Shown one piece after another: positions 1-4,875 of a stretch of DNA of 6,452 bases. Numbering within the stretch: the stretch's first letter is position 1; every line of letters begins with the position of its first letter. The stretch comes from Mycobacteriaceae bacterium (GTDB lineage Bacteria > Actinomycetota > Actinomycetes > Mycobacteriales > Mycobacteriaceae), in the NCBI GenBank assembly GCA_019242135.1, contig JAFAWC010000459.1:1-6452 (forward strand). Direction: 5' to 3'. Below the pieces are notes generated by a model that worked only from the letters and a program-made list of their open reading frames with translations, ran no database searches and was not told the DNA's origin. Made by a program: the position numbers and the translations under genes.

Positions 1-10
1 AACTTTCACT

Positions 11-16
11 AGGAGG
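11..16 (+). promoter_or_regulatory. Shine-Dalgarno site that fixes the start of the MFS gene
   Basis: AGGAGG is a perfect anti-16S match. It lies 5 nt before the ATG at 22. An in-frame GTG at 16 overlaps the last G of this site, so it cannot be the initiation codon used with it. The ATG at 22 is therefore preferred. Only 10 bases precede the site in the window, so no promoter can be judged. Confidence 0.85.
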
Positions 17-21
17 TGGCC

Positions 22-1563
22 ATGCAGACGAAGTCACGGTGGTGGGCGCTCGGTGCGCTGGCGCTGAGCATGCTGACGATCGGCCTCGACACGACGGTAC
101 TGACGGTCGCGCTGCCGACACTTGCGGTCGACCTCGGTGCCAGCACCTCAGAGCTCCAGTGGATGTCGACGTCCTACACCCTGGTGCTGGCGGCGCTGCT
201 GCTTCCCGCCGGTGCCCTTGGCGAACGCTACGGTTACAAGCGACTGCTGATGGTGGCGCTGCTCATTTTCGGCCTGTCCTCGGCGTGGTGCGCGTATTGC
301 GGAAGCGCCACTGAACTCATCGCGGCCAGAAGCGTTCTCGGAATCGGCGCGGCAATGATGATCCCGTTGTCGATGGCCGTGTTGCCGTCGATGTTTCCCG
401 ACGCAACCGAAAGAGCCCGCGCACTGAACATCTGGGTGACCTCGACGGCCGTCGGCATGCCGCTCGGGCCGATCATCGGCGGTTGGCTGCTGTCTCACGC
501 GTGGTGGGGTTCGATTTTTCTGATCAATGTTCCATTGGTGATCGTCGGCGTGACGGCCGTCGCGGTCTTCGTCCCGAAGTCAGAACGCTCGCAATCGTTT
601 CCGCTCGACCTCGTCGGCGTCGTGATGTCCTCCGCCGGGCTGGCCGCATTGACATTCGGTTGCATCCGCGCGGGCCAAGAATCGTGGTCGCAACCGCTGG
701 CATGGGGGACGATCGCCGCAGGGTCGCTGCTGTTGGCACTTTTCGTCGCCTGGCAGCGGCGGTGCCCTCACCCGTTGGTGGACCTCTCGTTGTTCGCCGA
801 GCCGGGGTTCCGGTGGGGCACCGCGTTCGCGACGCTGTTGGGCATGTCGATGTTCGGCGTGCTGTTCGCGCTGCCGCTGTTCTACCAAGCGGTACAAGGT
901 AATTCGACGCTCGGCACGGGCGTACGGCTGCTTCCTCTGATCGGCGGCTTGGTGATCGGCACTCGGATCGTCGACCGATTCGGACGCTGGCTCGGCGACG
1001 GCGCCGCGATCGCTCTCGGTTTCGCGGTCGTCGCCGTGAGCCTGGGGGTCGGGGCACTCACCACCGTGGCCACGCCGTTCGTGGTCATCGCGACGTGGCT
1101 CGGACTTGTTGGTGTCGGCATGGGTTTGGTCATGCCGACGGCGATCACCGCCGCCCTCGGTGCCCTGGAACCCAGCCGTGCGGGCACCGGCTCGGCGCTG
1201 ACCCAGGCGTTCCGGCAAGCCGGCGGAACGATCGGCGTCGCGCTGCTGGGCACTGTGCTCAACGCCGGCTACCGCAGCGCGGCGCCGACGGTGCCCGAAG
1301 CCGCCCTGCAGGCACGCGTCACCGACAGCGTGTCATCGGGAATGGCCGTGGCGCACAGACTCGCGAGCCCCGATCTGCTGCACGCGGTGCAATCAGCGTT
1401 CGTGCACGGGATGTCATTGATGCTGCTGGTCAGTGCTTCCATGGCGGCAACGTTGGCCGTGGTCTCTCTCATTGTTATGCGACGGCCGTCGACCGGGCGT
1501 CACCGCGCGCACGCTGTGCCGGCCGACAGCGATGAGCGACAATCGGTGTATGCCGGCCGGTGA
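22..1563 (+). CDS. MFS drug efflux transporter, DHA2 (EmrB/QacA, 14-helix) family
   Basis: A 513-residue inner-membrane protein, the usual size of 14-TM proton-coupled drug exporters. Seen in the sequence: helix 1 carries the family signature LDTTVLTVALP (residues 22-32, with Asp23). Motif A is GALGERYGYKR (64-74), with Glu68 in place of the common Asp. Arg103 in RSVLGIGAA lies in the motif B region. The antiporter motif C is GMPLGPIIGG (145-154). Hydrophobic segments continue to about residue 490 and end in a basic, polar tail. From family knowledge it exports hydrophobic or cationic compounds in exchange for protons; the substrate cannot be read from sequence. The last 32 nt overlap the TetR gene, which suggests cotranscription and control by that regulator. 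The position in a group with a FecB2-like lipoprotein leaves open a role in siderophore or metabolite export, which is inference. Confidence 0.93.
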   Translation: MQTKSRWWALGALALSMLTIGLDTTVLTVALPTLAVDLGASTSELQWMSTSYTLVLAALLLPAGALGERYGYKRLLMVALLIFGLSSAWCAYCGSATELIAARSVLGIGAAMMIPLSMAVLPSMFPDATERARALNIWVTSTAVGMPLGPIIGGWLLSHAWWGSIFLINVPLVIVGVTAVAVFVPKSERSQSFPLDLVGVVMSSAGLAALTFGCIRAGQESWSQPLAWGTIAAGSLLLALFVAWQRRCPHPLVDLSLFAEPGFRWGTAFATLLGMSMFGVLFALPLFYQAVQGNSTLGTGVRLLPLIGGLVIGTRIVDRFGRWLGDGAAIALGFAVVAVSLGVGALTTVATPFVVIATWLGLVGVGMGLVMPTAITAALGALEPSRAGTGSALTQAFRQAGGTIGVALLGTVLNAGYRSAAPTVPEAALQARVTDSVSSGMAVAHRLASPDLLHAVQSAFVHGMSLMLLVSASMAATLAVVSLIVMRRPSTGRHRAHAVPADSDERQSVYAGR

Positions 1564-2137
1564 TCGCTCCGTCAGCCTGCGTGAGCGCAAGAAACACAAG
1601 ACGCGCGAGGCGATTCGTCGCGAGGCGTTCCGGCTCTTCGACGACAACGGCTACGCCAACACGACAGTGGAGGAGATCGCCGACGCCGCCGAGGTGTCGC
1701 CGAGCACCTTCTTCCGTTATTTCCCGTCAAAGGAATCGGTGCTGCTGGCCGACGACATGGACCCCGTGATGATGGCGGCCCTCGAGCGCCAGCCGGCACA
1801 TCTCTCCCCCGTTGCCGCGGTCCGCAGGGCCGCGGAGGAGACATTCGCCACGATGTCGGAAGACCAGTGGGAGCTCGAGCGCACCCGCCAGCGGCTGGTG
1901 TTCTCGATTCCCGAGATCAAGGCCGCGCAGTACGACGAGTACTACCGGACGATCCGGATGCTGGCCGATGCCTTGAGTCGGCGCCTCGGCCGCGACCGCG
2001 ACGACTTCGAGCTGCGGGTGTTCGCCGGCGCGCTGGCCGGCGGCATCATGGGAGGCGTGGACCAGAGCGGACCGCTGTCAACTGAGGATATGTTCCGAGC
2101 GCTGGATTTCCTGGAAAAGGGAATGCCGCTGACCTGA
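1532..2137 (+). CDS. TetR/AcrR-family transcriptional regulator
   Basis: A 201-residue cytoplasmic DNA-binding repressor if read from the ATG at 1532, or 195 residues from the ATG at 1550. Neither start has a convincing ribosome site, so translation is probably coupled to the MFS gene it overlaps by 32 nt. The N-terminal TetR domain (about residues 17-70) is clear: a basic helix with KKHKTREAIRREAFRLF, then NGYANTTVEEIADAAEVSPSTFFRYF-type helix-turn-helix residues 39-64, ending PSK. The C-terminal ligand domain (about 75-198) is Arg- and Glu-rich and ends in a short amphipathic helix. It resembles TetR proteins with an MftR-like or acyl-CoA-type C-terminal domain, but the ligand is unknown. 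By position it probably represses the upstream exporter and possibly the downstream lipoprotein. Its operator would lie upstream of base 1, outside the window. The stop codon is the first TGA of the tandem repeat that follows. Confidence 0.9.
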   Translation: MSDNRCMPAGDRSVSLRERKKHKTREAIRREAFRLFDDNGYANTTVEEIADAAEVSPSTFFRYFPSKESVLLADDMDPVMMAALERQPAHLSPVAAVRRAAEETFATMSEDQWELERTRQRLVFSIPEIKAAQYDEYYRTIRMLADALSRRLGRDRDDFELRVFAGALAGGIMGGVDQSGPLSTEDMFRALDFLEKGMPLT

Positions 2138-2250
2138 TGACCCCGCGCGAAATCATGTCACCCGGATGCAAGACCTGATGACCCCCGCGAAATAATGTCA
2201 CCCGGATGCAAGACCTGATGACCCCGCGCGAGTTAATGTCACCGGGATGC
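2131..2250 (+). repeat. MIRU-like tandem repeat, three ~40-bp units, spanning TetR stop to lipoprotein start
   Basis: Three direct copies follow each other without a gap: 2131-2171 (41 bp), 2172-2211 (40 bp) and 2212-2250 (39 bp before the sequences part). Each begins GACCTGATGACC, has a GC-rich centre (CCCCGCGCGA in copies 1 and 3, CCCCCGCGA in copy 2), then ATGTCACC and ends CCGGATGC or CGGGATGC. Copy 1 starts inside the last codons of TetR and supplies its stop. Copy 3 ends on the ATG of the next gene. Each unit thus holds a stop codon, spacer and start codon, as if the whole intergenic junction had been multiplied. The TGATG and TAATG overlaps form a chain of four short reading frames from 2137 to 2259. 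This is the organisation described for mycobacterial interspersed repetitive units, although the unit here is shorter than the usual MIRU and identity to a named class was not tested. Confidence 0.85.
2137..2178 (+). CDS. Repeat-borne mini-ORF, 13 residues
   Basis: The ATG overlaps the TetR stop codon (TGATG at 2135-2139). The frame reads MTPREIMSPGCKT and closes on the TGA at 2176-2178, which again overlaps an ATG. The next frames in the chain are MTPAK (2178-2195, shortened by the 1-nt loss in copy 2) and MSPGCKT (2195-2218). None has its own ribosome site. If read at all, it would be by termination-reinitiation from TetR. The peptide probably matters less than the passage of ribosomes. Confidence 0.22.
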   Translation: MTPREIMSPGCKT

Positions 2251-2259
2251 GATTGCTGA
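2218..2259 (+). CDS. Last repeat-borne mini-ORF, overlapping the lipoprotein start
   Basis: Starts on the ATG of a TGATG overlap at 2216-2220, reads MTPRELMSPGCDC (13 residues) and stops at 2257-2259, which is 10 nt inside the lipoprotein gene that begins at 2247. It is nearly the same peptide as the first mini-ORF of the repeat (MTPREIMSPGCKT). A ribosome finishing here would terminate close to the lipoprotein start, which has no strong ribosome site of its own, so it could act as a coupling leader. Expression is not shown. Confidence 0.22.
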   Translation: MTPRELMSPGCDC

Positions 2260-3239
2260 GCCGGCGCGGCTTTTTCGAAGCCGGGATGGCCGGGGCCGCC
2301 GCGGCGGCCGGGCTACTCACCGCGGCGGGGTGTTCGACGACGAAACCGGCCGAAGGTCCGCCATCCTCAGTGACCGTCACGCACCGTTTCGGTGAGACCA
2401 AGCTCGCCGCGCCGCCCAAGCGGGTGGTGAGCGCCGGATTCACCGATCAGGACGACCTGCTCGCCGTCGGCGTCGTGCCGATCGCCGTCACGAATTGGTG
2501 GGGCGACCAACCCTTCGCTGTCTGGCCGTGGGCGCAGCCAAAACTGGGCCCCGCGCAACCGACGGTACTGTCCCTCGACGACGGGCTGGACTTCGACAAG
2601 ATCGCCACGCTGAAGCCCGATCTCATCGTCGCGACCAACGCTGGTGTTGACCAGGACAGCTATAAGAGGCTGTCGACCATCGCGCCGACCATCGTACAGA
2701 CCGACGATCAACCGTTCTTCGAGCCGTGGAAGGTGCAGGCCACCGCGATCGGGCAGGCGGTGTTCCAGGCCGATCAGATGAAGTCGCTGATTAGCGATAT
2801 TGACAACAAGTTCACCGCGGTGGCCAGCGCCAACCCCAAGTTCAAGGACAAGCGAGCTCTGCTCCTGGAGGGCAGTTTCTATCGCGACAACGTGGTCGCG
2901 ACGCTGGGGTGGCGCACCGATTTCCTGACCCAGATGGGCTTCGTCCTTCCCGATGAGATCAAACAGTTCGGCATTGACGAGAATCGGGCGTTCGTCCCGC
3001 TCGATAAGGCCGTCAACGCCCTCGCCGTAGCCGACGTCTTGATCTGGACCACGGCCAGTGACGACGAACAGGCCCGGCTGGTAGCCGACCCGACATTCGC
3101 CCAACTGAGGTCGACCGCCCTGAACCGCAACGTGTTCACCGGTAAGGACTTGGCAGGGGCCATCGCGTTCTCCTCGCCGCTGAGCCTGCCTCTGGTCGCC
3201 ACCCAGCTGCCGCCGATGCTCGCGAAAGCCATTACATGA
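2247..3239 (+). CDS. fecB2-like: FecB2-like iron/heme/siderophore-binding lipoprotein, Tat-type signal
   Basis: A 330-residue substrate-binding protein of the FecB/BtuF-like (periplasmic binding protein 2) class, the usual length. The N-terminus has a twin-arginine motif SRRGFF (residues 5-10), an Ala/Gly-rich h-region and a lipobox TAAGC with Cys29, so it should be exported folded and anchored by lipid outside the cytoplasmic membrane. The first lobe opens with PPKRVVSAGFTDQDDLLAVG (56-75). KIATLKPDLIVATNAG (118-133) and the long linking helix region around 150-190 follow. The C-terminus carries GAIAFSSPLSLPLVATQLPP (304-323). The body resembles what I recall of Mycobacterium tuberculosis FecB2 (Rv0265c), which is linked to iron-siderophore or heme binding. 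No permease or ATPase lies nearby, so it is an orphan binding protein. The start is the last ATG of the tandem repeat. No strong ribosome site precedes it, and coupling to TetR through the repeat is likely. It overlaps the next gene by 4 nt. Confidence 0.88.
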   Translation: MRLLSRRGFFEAGMAGAAAAAGLLTAAGCSTTKPAEGPPSSVTVTHRFGETKLAAPPKRVVSAGFTDQDDLLAVGVVPIAVTNWWGDQPFAVWPWAQPKLGPAQPTVLSLDDGLDFDKIATLKPDLIVATNAGVDQDSYKRLSTIAPTIVQTDDQPFFEPWKVQATAIGQAVFQADQMKSLISDIDNKFTAVASANPKFKDKRALLLEGSFYRDNVVATLGWRTDFLTQMGFVLPDEIKQFGIDENRAFVPLDKAVNALAVADVLIWTTASDDEQARLVADPTFAQLRSTALNRNVFTGKDLAGAIAFSSPLSLPLVATQLPPMLAKAIT

Positions 3240-3679
3240 CAGCAGAAACCGAAATATCGAACCTGCTGTACAGCTATGCCGAGTTCATGGACTCCGGCGA
3301 CTTCGCCGGTGCCGCCGACCTCTTCCGGCACGCACGCCTGCGAGTCGACGCAACCAGCGACGGCACAGTGGACTCCGCCACCATGCTGTCGCTGTGGCGC
3401 GCCATGGTCATCGTCTACCCGGACAGCACGCCGCGGACGAAGCACCTCGTGACGAACCCGATCATTGACGTCGATGACGCCGGCGGCACGGCCACCTGCC
3501 GCAGCTACTACACCGTTCTTCAGCAGACCGAGGACCTCGCGCTTCAGGTGATAGTCGCCGGCCGCTACCACGACCGGTTCGAGCGTGTGGACGGCCGCTG
3601 GCGGTTCTGTTACCGGGATTACTCCATGATGGATCAGGTCGGCGACGTCAGCCAACACCTGTCCCGGAAGCCGCCATAA
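3236..3679 (+). CDS. SnoaL/NTF2-like small protein
   Basis: A 147-residue cytoplasmic protein with the look of the NTF2-like SnoaL superfamily (cone-shaped alpha+beta barrel). Seen: an N-terminal helix pair ISNLLYSYAEFMDSGDFAGA (7-26) leading to ADLF; a middle helix followed by TPRTKHLVTNPIIDVDD (65-81), typical of this group; an Ala-Thr-Cys strand with SYYTVLQ; and a closing YHDRFERVDGRWRF block. Members include polyketide cyclases, ketosteroid isomerases, dehydratases and many non-catalytic ligand binders, so no reaction can be assigned. The ATG overlaps the FecB2-like stop in ATGA, which points to translational coupling and a linked role. No signal peptide is present, so the two proteins would sit on opposite sides of the membrane. 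There is no good ribosome site of its own. Confidence 0.85.
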   Translation: MTAETEISNLLYSYAEFMDSGDFAGAADLFRHARLRVDATSDGTVDSATMLSLWRAMVIVYPDSTPRTKHLVTNPIIDVDDAGGTATCRSYYTVLQQTEDLALQVIVAGRYHDRFERVDGRWRFCYRDYSMMDQVGDVSQHLSRKPP

Positions 3680-3691
3680 GCCGGAGTTTCA

Positions 3692-3708
3692 GCCCGCACC
3701 CGGCGGGC
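3692..3708 (+). terminator. Possible hairpin terminator without U-tract
   Basis: GCCCGC (3692-3697) pairs with GCGGGC (3703-3708) across a 5-nt loop, 12 nt after the NTF2-like stop codon. No run of T follows, as is common for candidate mycobacterial terminators. The stem has only 6 pairs, so it could be chance in GC-rich DNA. Its position between the five-gene left block and a gene with a fresh ribosome site supports it weakly. Confidence 0.4.
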
Positions 3709-3746
3709 AACACGCTCACGGTCACCCAACCACGAAGGACGCCAGC

Positions 3747-4004
3747 ATGAGTCGAGCTCTCACCGTCCGTCGCCTGTCTGCCACCGCGGGCACGGCCGCT
3801 ATCGTCGCCATGGCGGCGATCGGCGCCGCCTGCAGCAGCAGCAGCACGAGCAACACCCCATCGCCCACGACGGCACCCAACACAACCAACACCACGTCGA
3901 GCCTTGTGAGCTCGGTCTCGAACCAGATCAGCTCGTGGTTGAGCTCGGCCAAGTCGGCGATCAGTTCTCATCTTTCGACCGCCTCGACCAGCCCGAGCGG
4001 ATAG
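3747..4004 (+). CDS. Small Ser/Thr-rich lipoprotein of unknown function
   Basis: An 85-residue precursor. The ATG is preceded by GAAGGA at 3734-3739 with 7 nt spacing, a good ribosome site. Residues 1-28 form a lipoprotein signal: basic RALTVRR, a hydrophobic AIVAMAAIG core and IGAAC with Cys29. Glycine at -3 is not the ideal lipobox residue. The 57-residue mature part holds 22 Ser and 10 Thr. Residues 30-50 are a Ser/Thr/Pro/Asn linker, the sort of segment that is O-mannosylated in mycobacterial lipoproteins such as LpqH. Residues 51-77 place Leu, Val, Ile, Trp and Ala every 3-4 positions on a serine background, which would give an amphipathic helix with one greasy stripe. Cys29 is followed by four AGC serine codons, a short triplet repeat. 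I do not recognise the family. It converges on the minus-strand gene 16 nt away. Confidence 0.72.
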   Translation: MSRALTVRRLSATAGTAAIVAMAAIGAACSSSSTSNTPSPTTAPNTTNTTSSLVSSVSNQISSWLSSAKSAISSHLSTASTSPSG

Positions 4005-4012
4005 CCCGGGCC

Positions 4013-4028
4013 TCCGCTGCTCAGCGGA
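4013..4028. terminator. Possible bidirectional terminator between convergent genes
   Basis: TCCGCT (4013-4018) pairs with AGCGGA (4023-4028) around a 4-nt GCTC loop; the inverted repeat itself is 7 nt on each side. It sits between the + lipoprotein stop at 4004 and the minus-strand stop at 4021-4023, which lies inside it. The 8-bp palindrome GCCCGGGC (4004-4011) is just before it. There is no U-tract on either strand. The placement suits shared termination, but this is inferred. Confidence 0.42.
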
Positions 4029-4491
4029 AGACGCTGTTGATGAGGTCGTCGCCGATGCCGAATCCGGCGCCGGTCACGATGGCCCGGCCGAAAGAACTGC
4101 CCAGGAAACGGTGCAGTCCCCCACCCGGCTGAGAATATGAGGGCGCCTGATAGAGCCCCTGATAGGGCGGCTCATAGGGTGCCGGTTGGTAGGCGGGCTG
4201 GTAGGGCGGTGGCTGATATGCCGGCGGGCTCGGCGCAGCCGGCGCCGACTGGGCCTGCACATGGTTGTCCACCAGCGCGTGGATCGCCTGCAGCAGCGAT
4301 GTCGCAGTACTTTCCTCGTCGCGGATAGCGAGCGCGATCTCCTTCAGGTCGAGCTGCCATTCCCTGGCGTTCGTGTCGCCGGCAGTCGCCGCGGCGGCCA
4401 ACTTCCCGGCCAGGGCCTGCACCAGCGTGGCCGTCTGCTGGCCCTTCTGCTGCAAATCGGCGTATTGCTGATCGACCGTCTCTGCATCCAT
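4021..4491 (-). CDS. Unknown protein with helical N-terminus and Tyr/Pro-periodic tail
   Basis: A 156-residue protein that I do not recognise. The start at 4491 is chosen because GAGGAG lies 9 nt before it on the minus strand. An in-frame ATG at 4533 has no such site and would lie within a possible -10 element. Residues 1-80 are Gln-, Ala- and Leu-rich and look fully helical, possibly coiled-coil, with DLQQKGQQTATLVQALAGKL near the start. Residues 82-122 are low complexity: seven tyrosines at 92, 97, 101, 106, 110, 114 and 119 set in Pro/Gln/Ala. Residues 123-156 are glycine-rich and mildly hydrophobic (GRAIVTGAGFGIG), ending in LINSVFR. They could touch or enter a membrane through a glycine-zipper-like helix, but are too short and polar to be sure. 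No signal peptide is seen. The layout (helical domain, disordered tail, Gly-rich end) recalls scaffold or membrane-associated proteins; this is inference only. Confidence 0.72.
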   Translation of the reverse strand: MDAETVDQQYADLQQKGQQTATLVQALAGKLAAAATAGDTNAREWQLDLKEIALAIRDEESTATSLLQAIHALVDNHVQAQSAPAAPSPPAYQPPPYQPAYQPAPYEPPYQGLYQAPSYSQPGGGLHRFLGSSFGRAIVTGAGFGIGDDLINSVFR

Positions 4492-4500
4492 CGCGTAACG

Positions 4501-4506
4501 CTCCTC
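4501..4506 (-). promoter_or_regulatory. Shine-Dalgarno site that fixes the start of the minus-strand gene
   Basis: On the minus strand this reads GAGGAG, 9 nt before the ATG at 4491. It favours the 156-residue product over a 14-residue longer one starting at 4533. Confidence 0.7.
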
Positions 4507-4528
4507 GGGGTATCGGCGGTCGCCGAGA

Positions 4529-4534
4529 AGCATA
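4529..4534 (-). promoter_or_regulatory. Candidate -10 element for the minus-strand gene
   Basis: The minus strand reads TATGCT, which fits the mycobacterial SigA pattern TANNNT. Transcription would begin near 4522, leaving about 30 nt of leader with the ribosome site. No -35 match is found at the right distance; a TTGACG lies only 3 nt upstream, which is too close. Weak evidence. Confidence 0.25.
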
Positions 4535-4648
4535 GAGCGTCAACGGCGCTACCCAGCTGCGGGTTATCTGTGAAGACGAGCCCGGCGTTTCCGGTGCACA
4601 CACGGCTCGGACAGCCATAGTGCATGGTCGGCGGCTCCGCCACGACCG

Positions 4649-4664
4649 CGTGCGGGCGCGCACG
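4649..4664. promoter_or_regulatory. Perfect 6-4-6 dyad, possible operator
   Basis: CGTGCG (4649-4654) is mirrored by CGCACG (4659-4664) across GGCG. It covers the place where a -35 would lie for the -10 candidate at 4681, so a bound repressor could block that promoter. The match to any known operator is not recognised, and short GC palindromes are common in such DNA. Confidence 0.25.
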
Positions 4665-4680
4665 ACGCAGACACTTTGTC

Positions 4681-4686
4681 TACGGT
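4681..4686 (+). promoter_or_regulatory. Candidate -10 element for the GTG-start lipoprotein
   Basis: TACGGT fits TANNNT. It would start a leader of roughly 185 nt that contains the 17-bp dyad and the 30-bp repeats before the GTG at 4876. No clear -35 is present. Weak evidence. Confidence 0.22.
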
Positions 4687-4720
4687 AGGAGTTGGCGTTC
4701 GGCCCGATGAGCGACAACCA

Positions 4721-4737
4721 CGCTCTTGCGAAGAGCG
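4721..4737. promoter_or_regulatory. Perfect 7-3-7 inverted repeat
   Basis: CGCTCTT (4721-4727) and AAGAGCG (4731-4737) flank GCG. As RNA it forms a tight 7-bp hairpin; as DNA it is a 17-bp dyad of the size bound by a dimeric regulator. It ends 4 nt before the 30-bp tandem repeat. Function unknown. Confidence 0.35.
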
Positions 4738-4740
4738 AGC

Positions 4741-4830
4741 GCCGACCGCGACAGATGCGGCCAAGGCCTTGCCGACCGCGATACATCCGGCCAAGGCCAT
4801 GCCGATCGCGGTGGCCCCGAACGCCCGCCT
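4741..4830 (+). repeat. 30-bp tandem repeat, two good copies and one decayed
   Basis: Copy 1 (4741-4770) and copy 2 (4771-4800) match at 26 of 30 positions; both start GCCGACCGCGA and contain CGGCCAAGGCC. Copy 3 (4801-4830) keeps the first ten bases with one change (GCCGATCGCG) and then diverges. The unit is a multiple of three, so it could have arisen in coding sequence. All three + frames stay open through the two good copies. It lies in the leader region of the following lipoprotein. Confidence 0.75.
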
Positions 4831-4875
4831 GACGCGCTCGAAAGCGAACACGAAGACACAGGAGAGCAGAACATC

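Larger units (their letters stand above)
4492..4875. other. Divergent intergenic region with dyads and tandem repeat
   Basis: 384 bp separate the minus-strand gene from the + lipoprotein. Near the minus gene lie its ribosome site and a 6-2-6 inverted repeat, TCGGCG/CGCCGA at 4513-4526. From about 4540 to 4640 I see nothing distinct. From 4649 to 4737 there are two perfect dyads and a candidate -10 element, and from 4741 a 30-bp tandem repeat. Several short frames are open through the repeat, but none has a well-placed ribosome site and I do not call a gene here. Confidence 0.6.

Noticed and set aside
16..24. GTG at 16 as start of the MFS gene
   Set aside because: It overlaps the AGGAGG ribosome site, whereas the ATG at 22 has correct 5-nt spacing.
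524..1218. Arg-rich minus-strand open frames within the MFS gene
   Set aside because: They are antisense to conserved transmembrane sequence, with compositional bias typical of shadow frames and no start signals.
3831..3851. AGC triplet run after the lipobox cysteine codon as a phase-variable microsatellite
   Set aside because: Only four perfect units, and in-frame changes would merely alter the number of serines, so no on/off switch would result.
4726..4875. N-terminal extension of the GTG-start lipoprotein from an upstream TTG
   Set aside because: It would bury the lipoprotein signal peptide 50 residues inside the protein and has no ribosome site. The open frame is explained by the in-phase 30-bp repeats.
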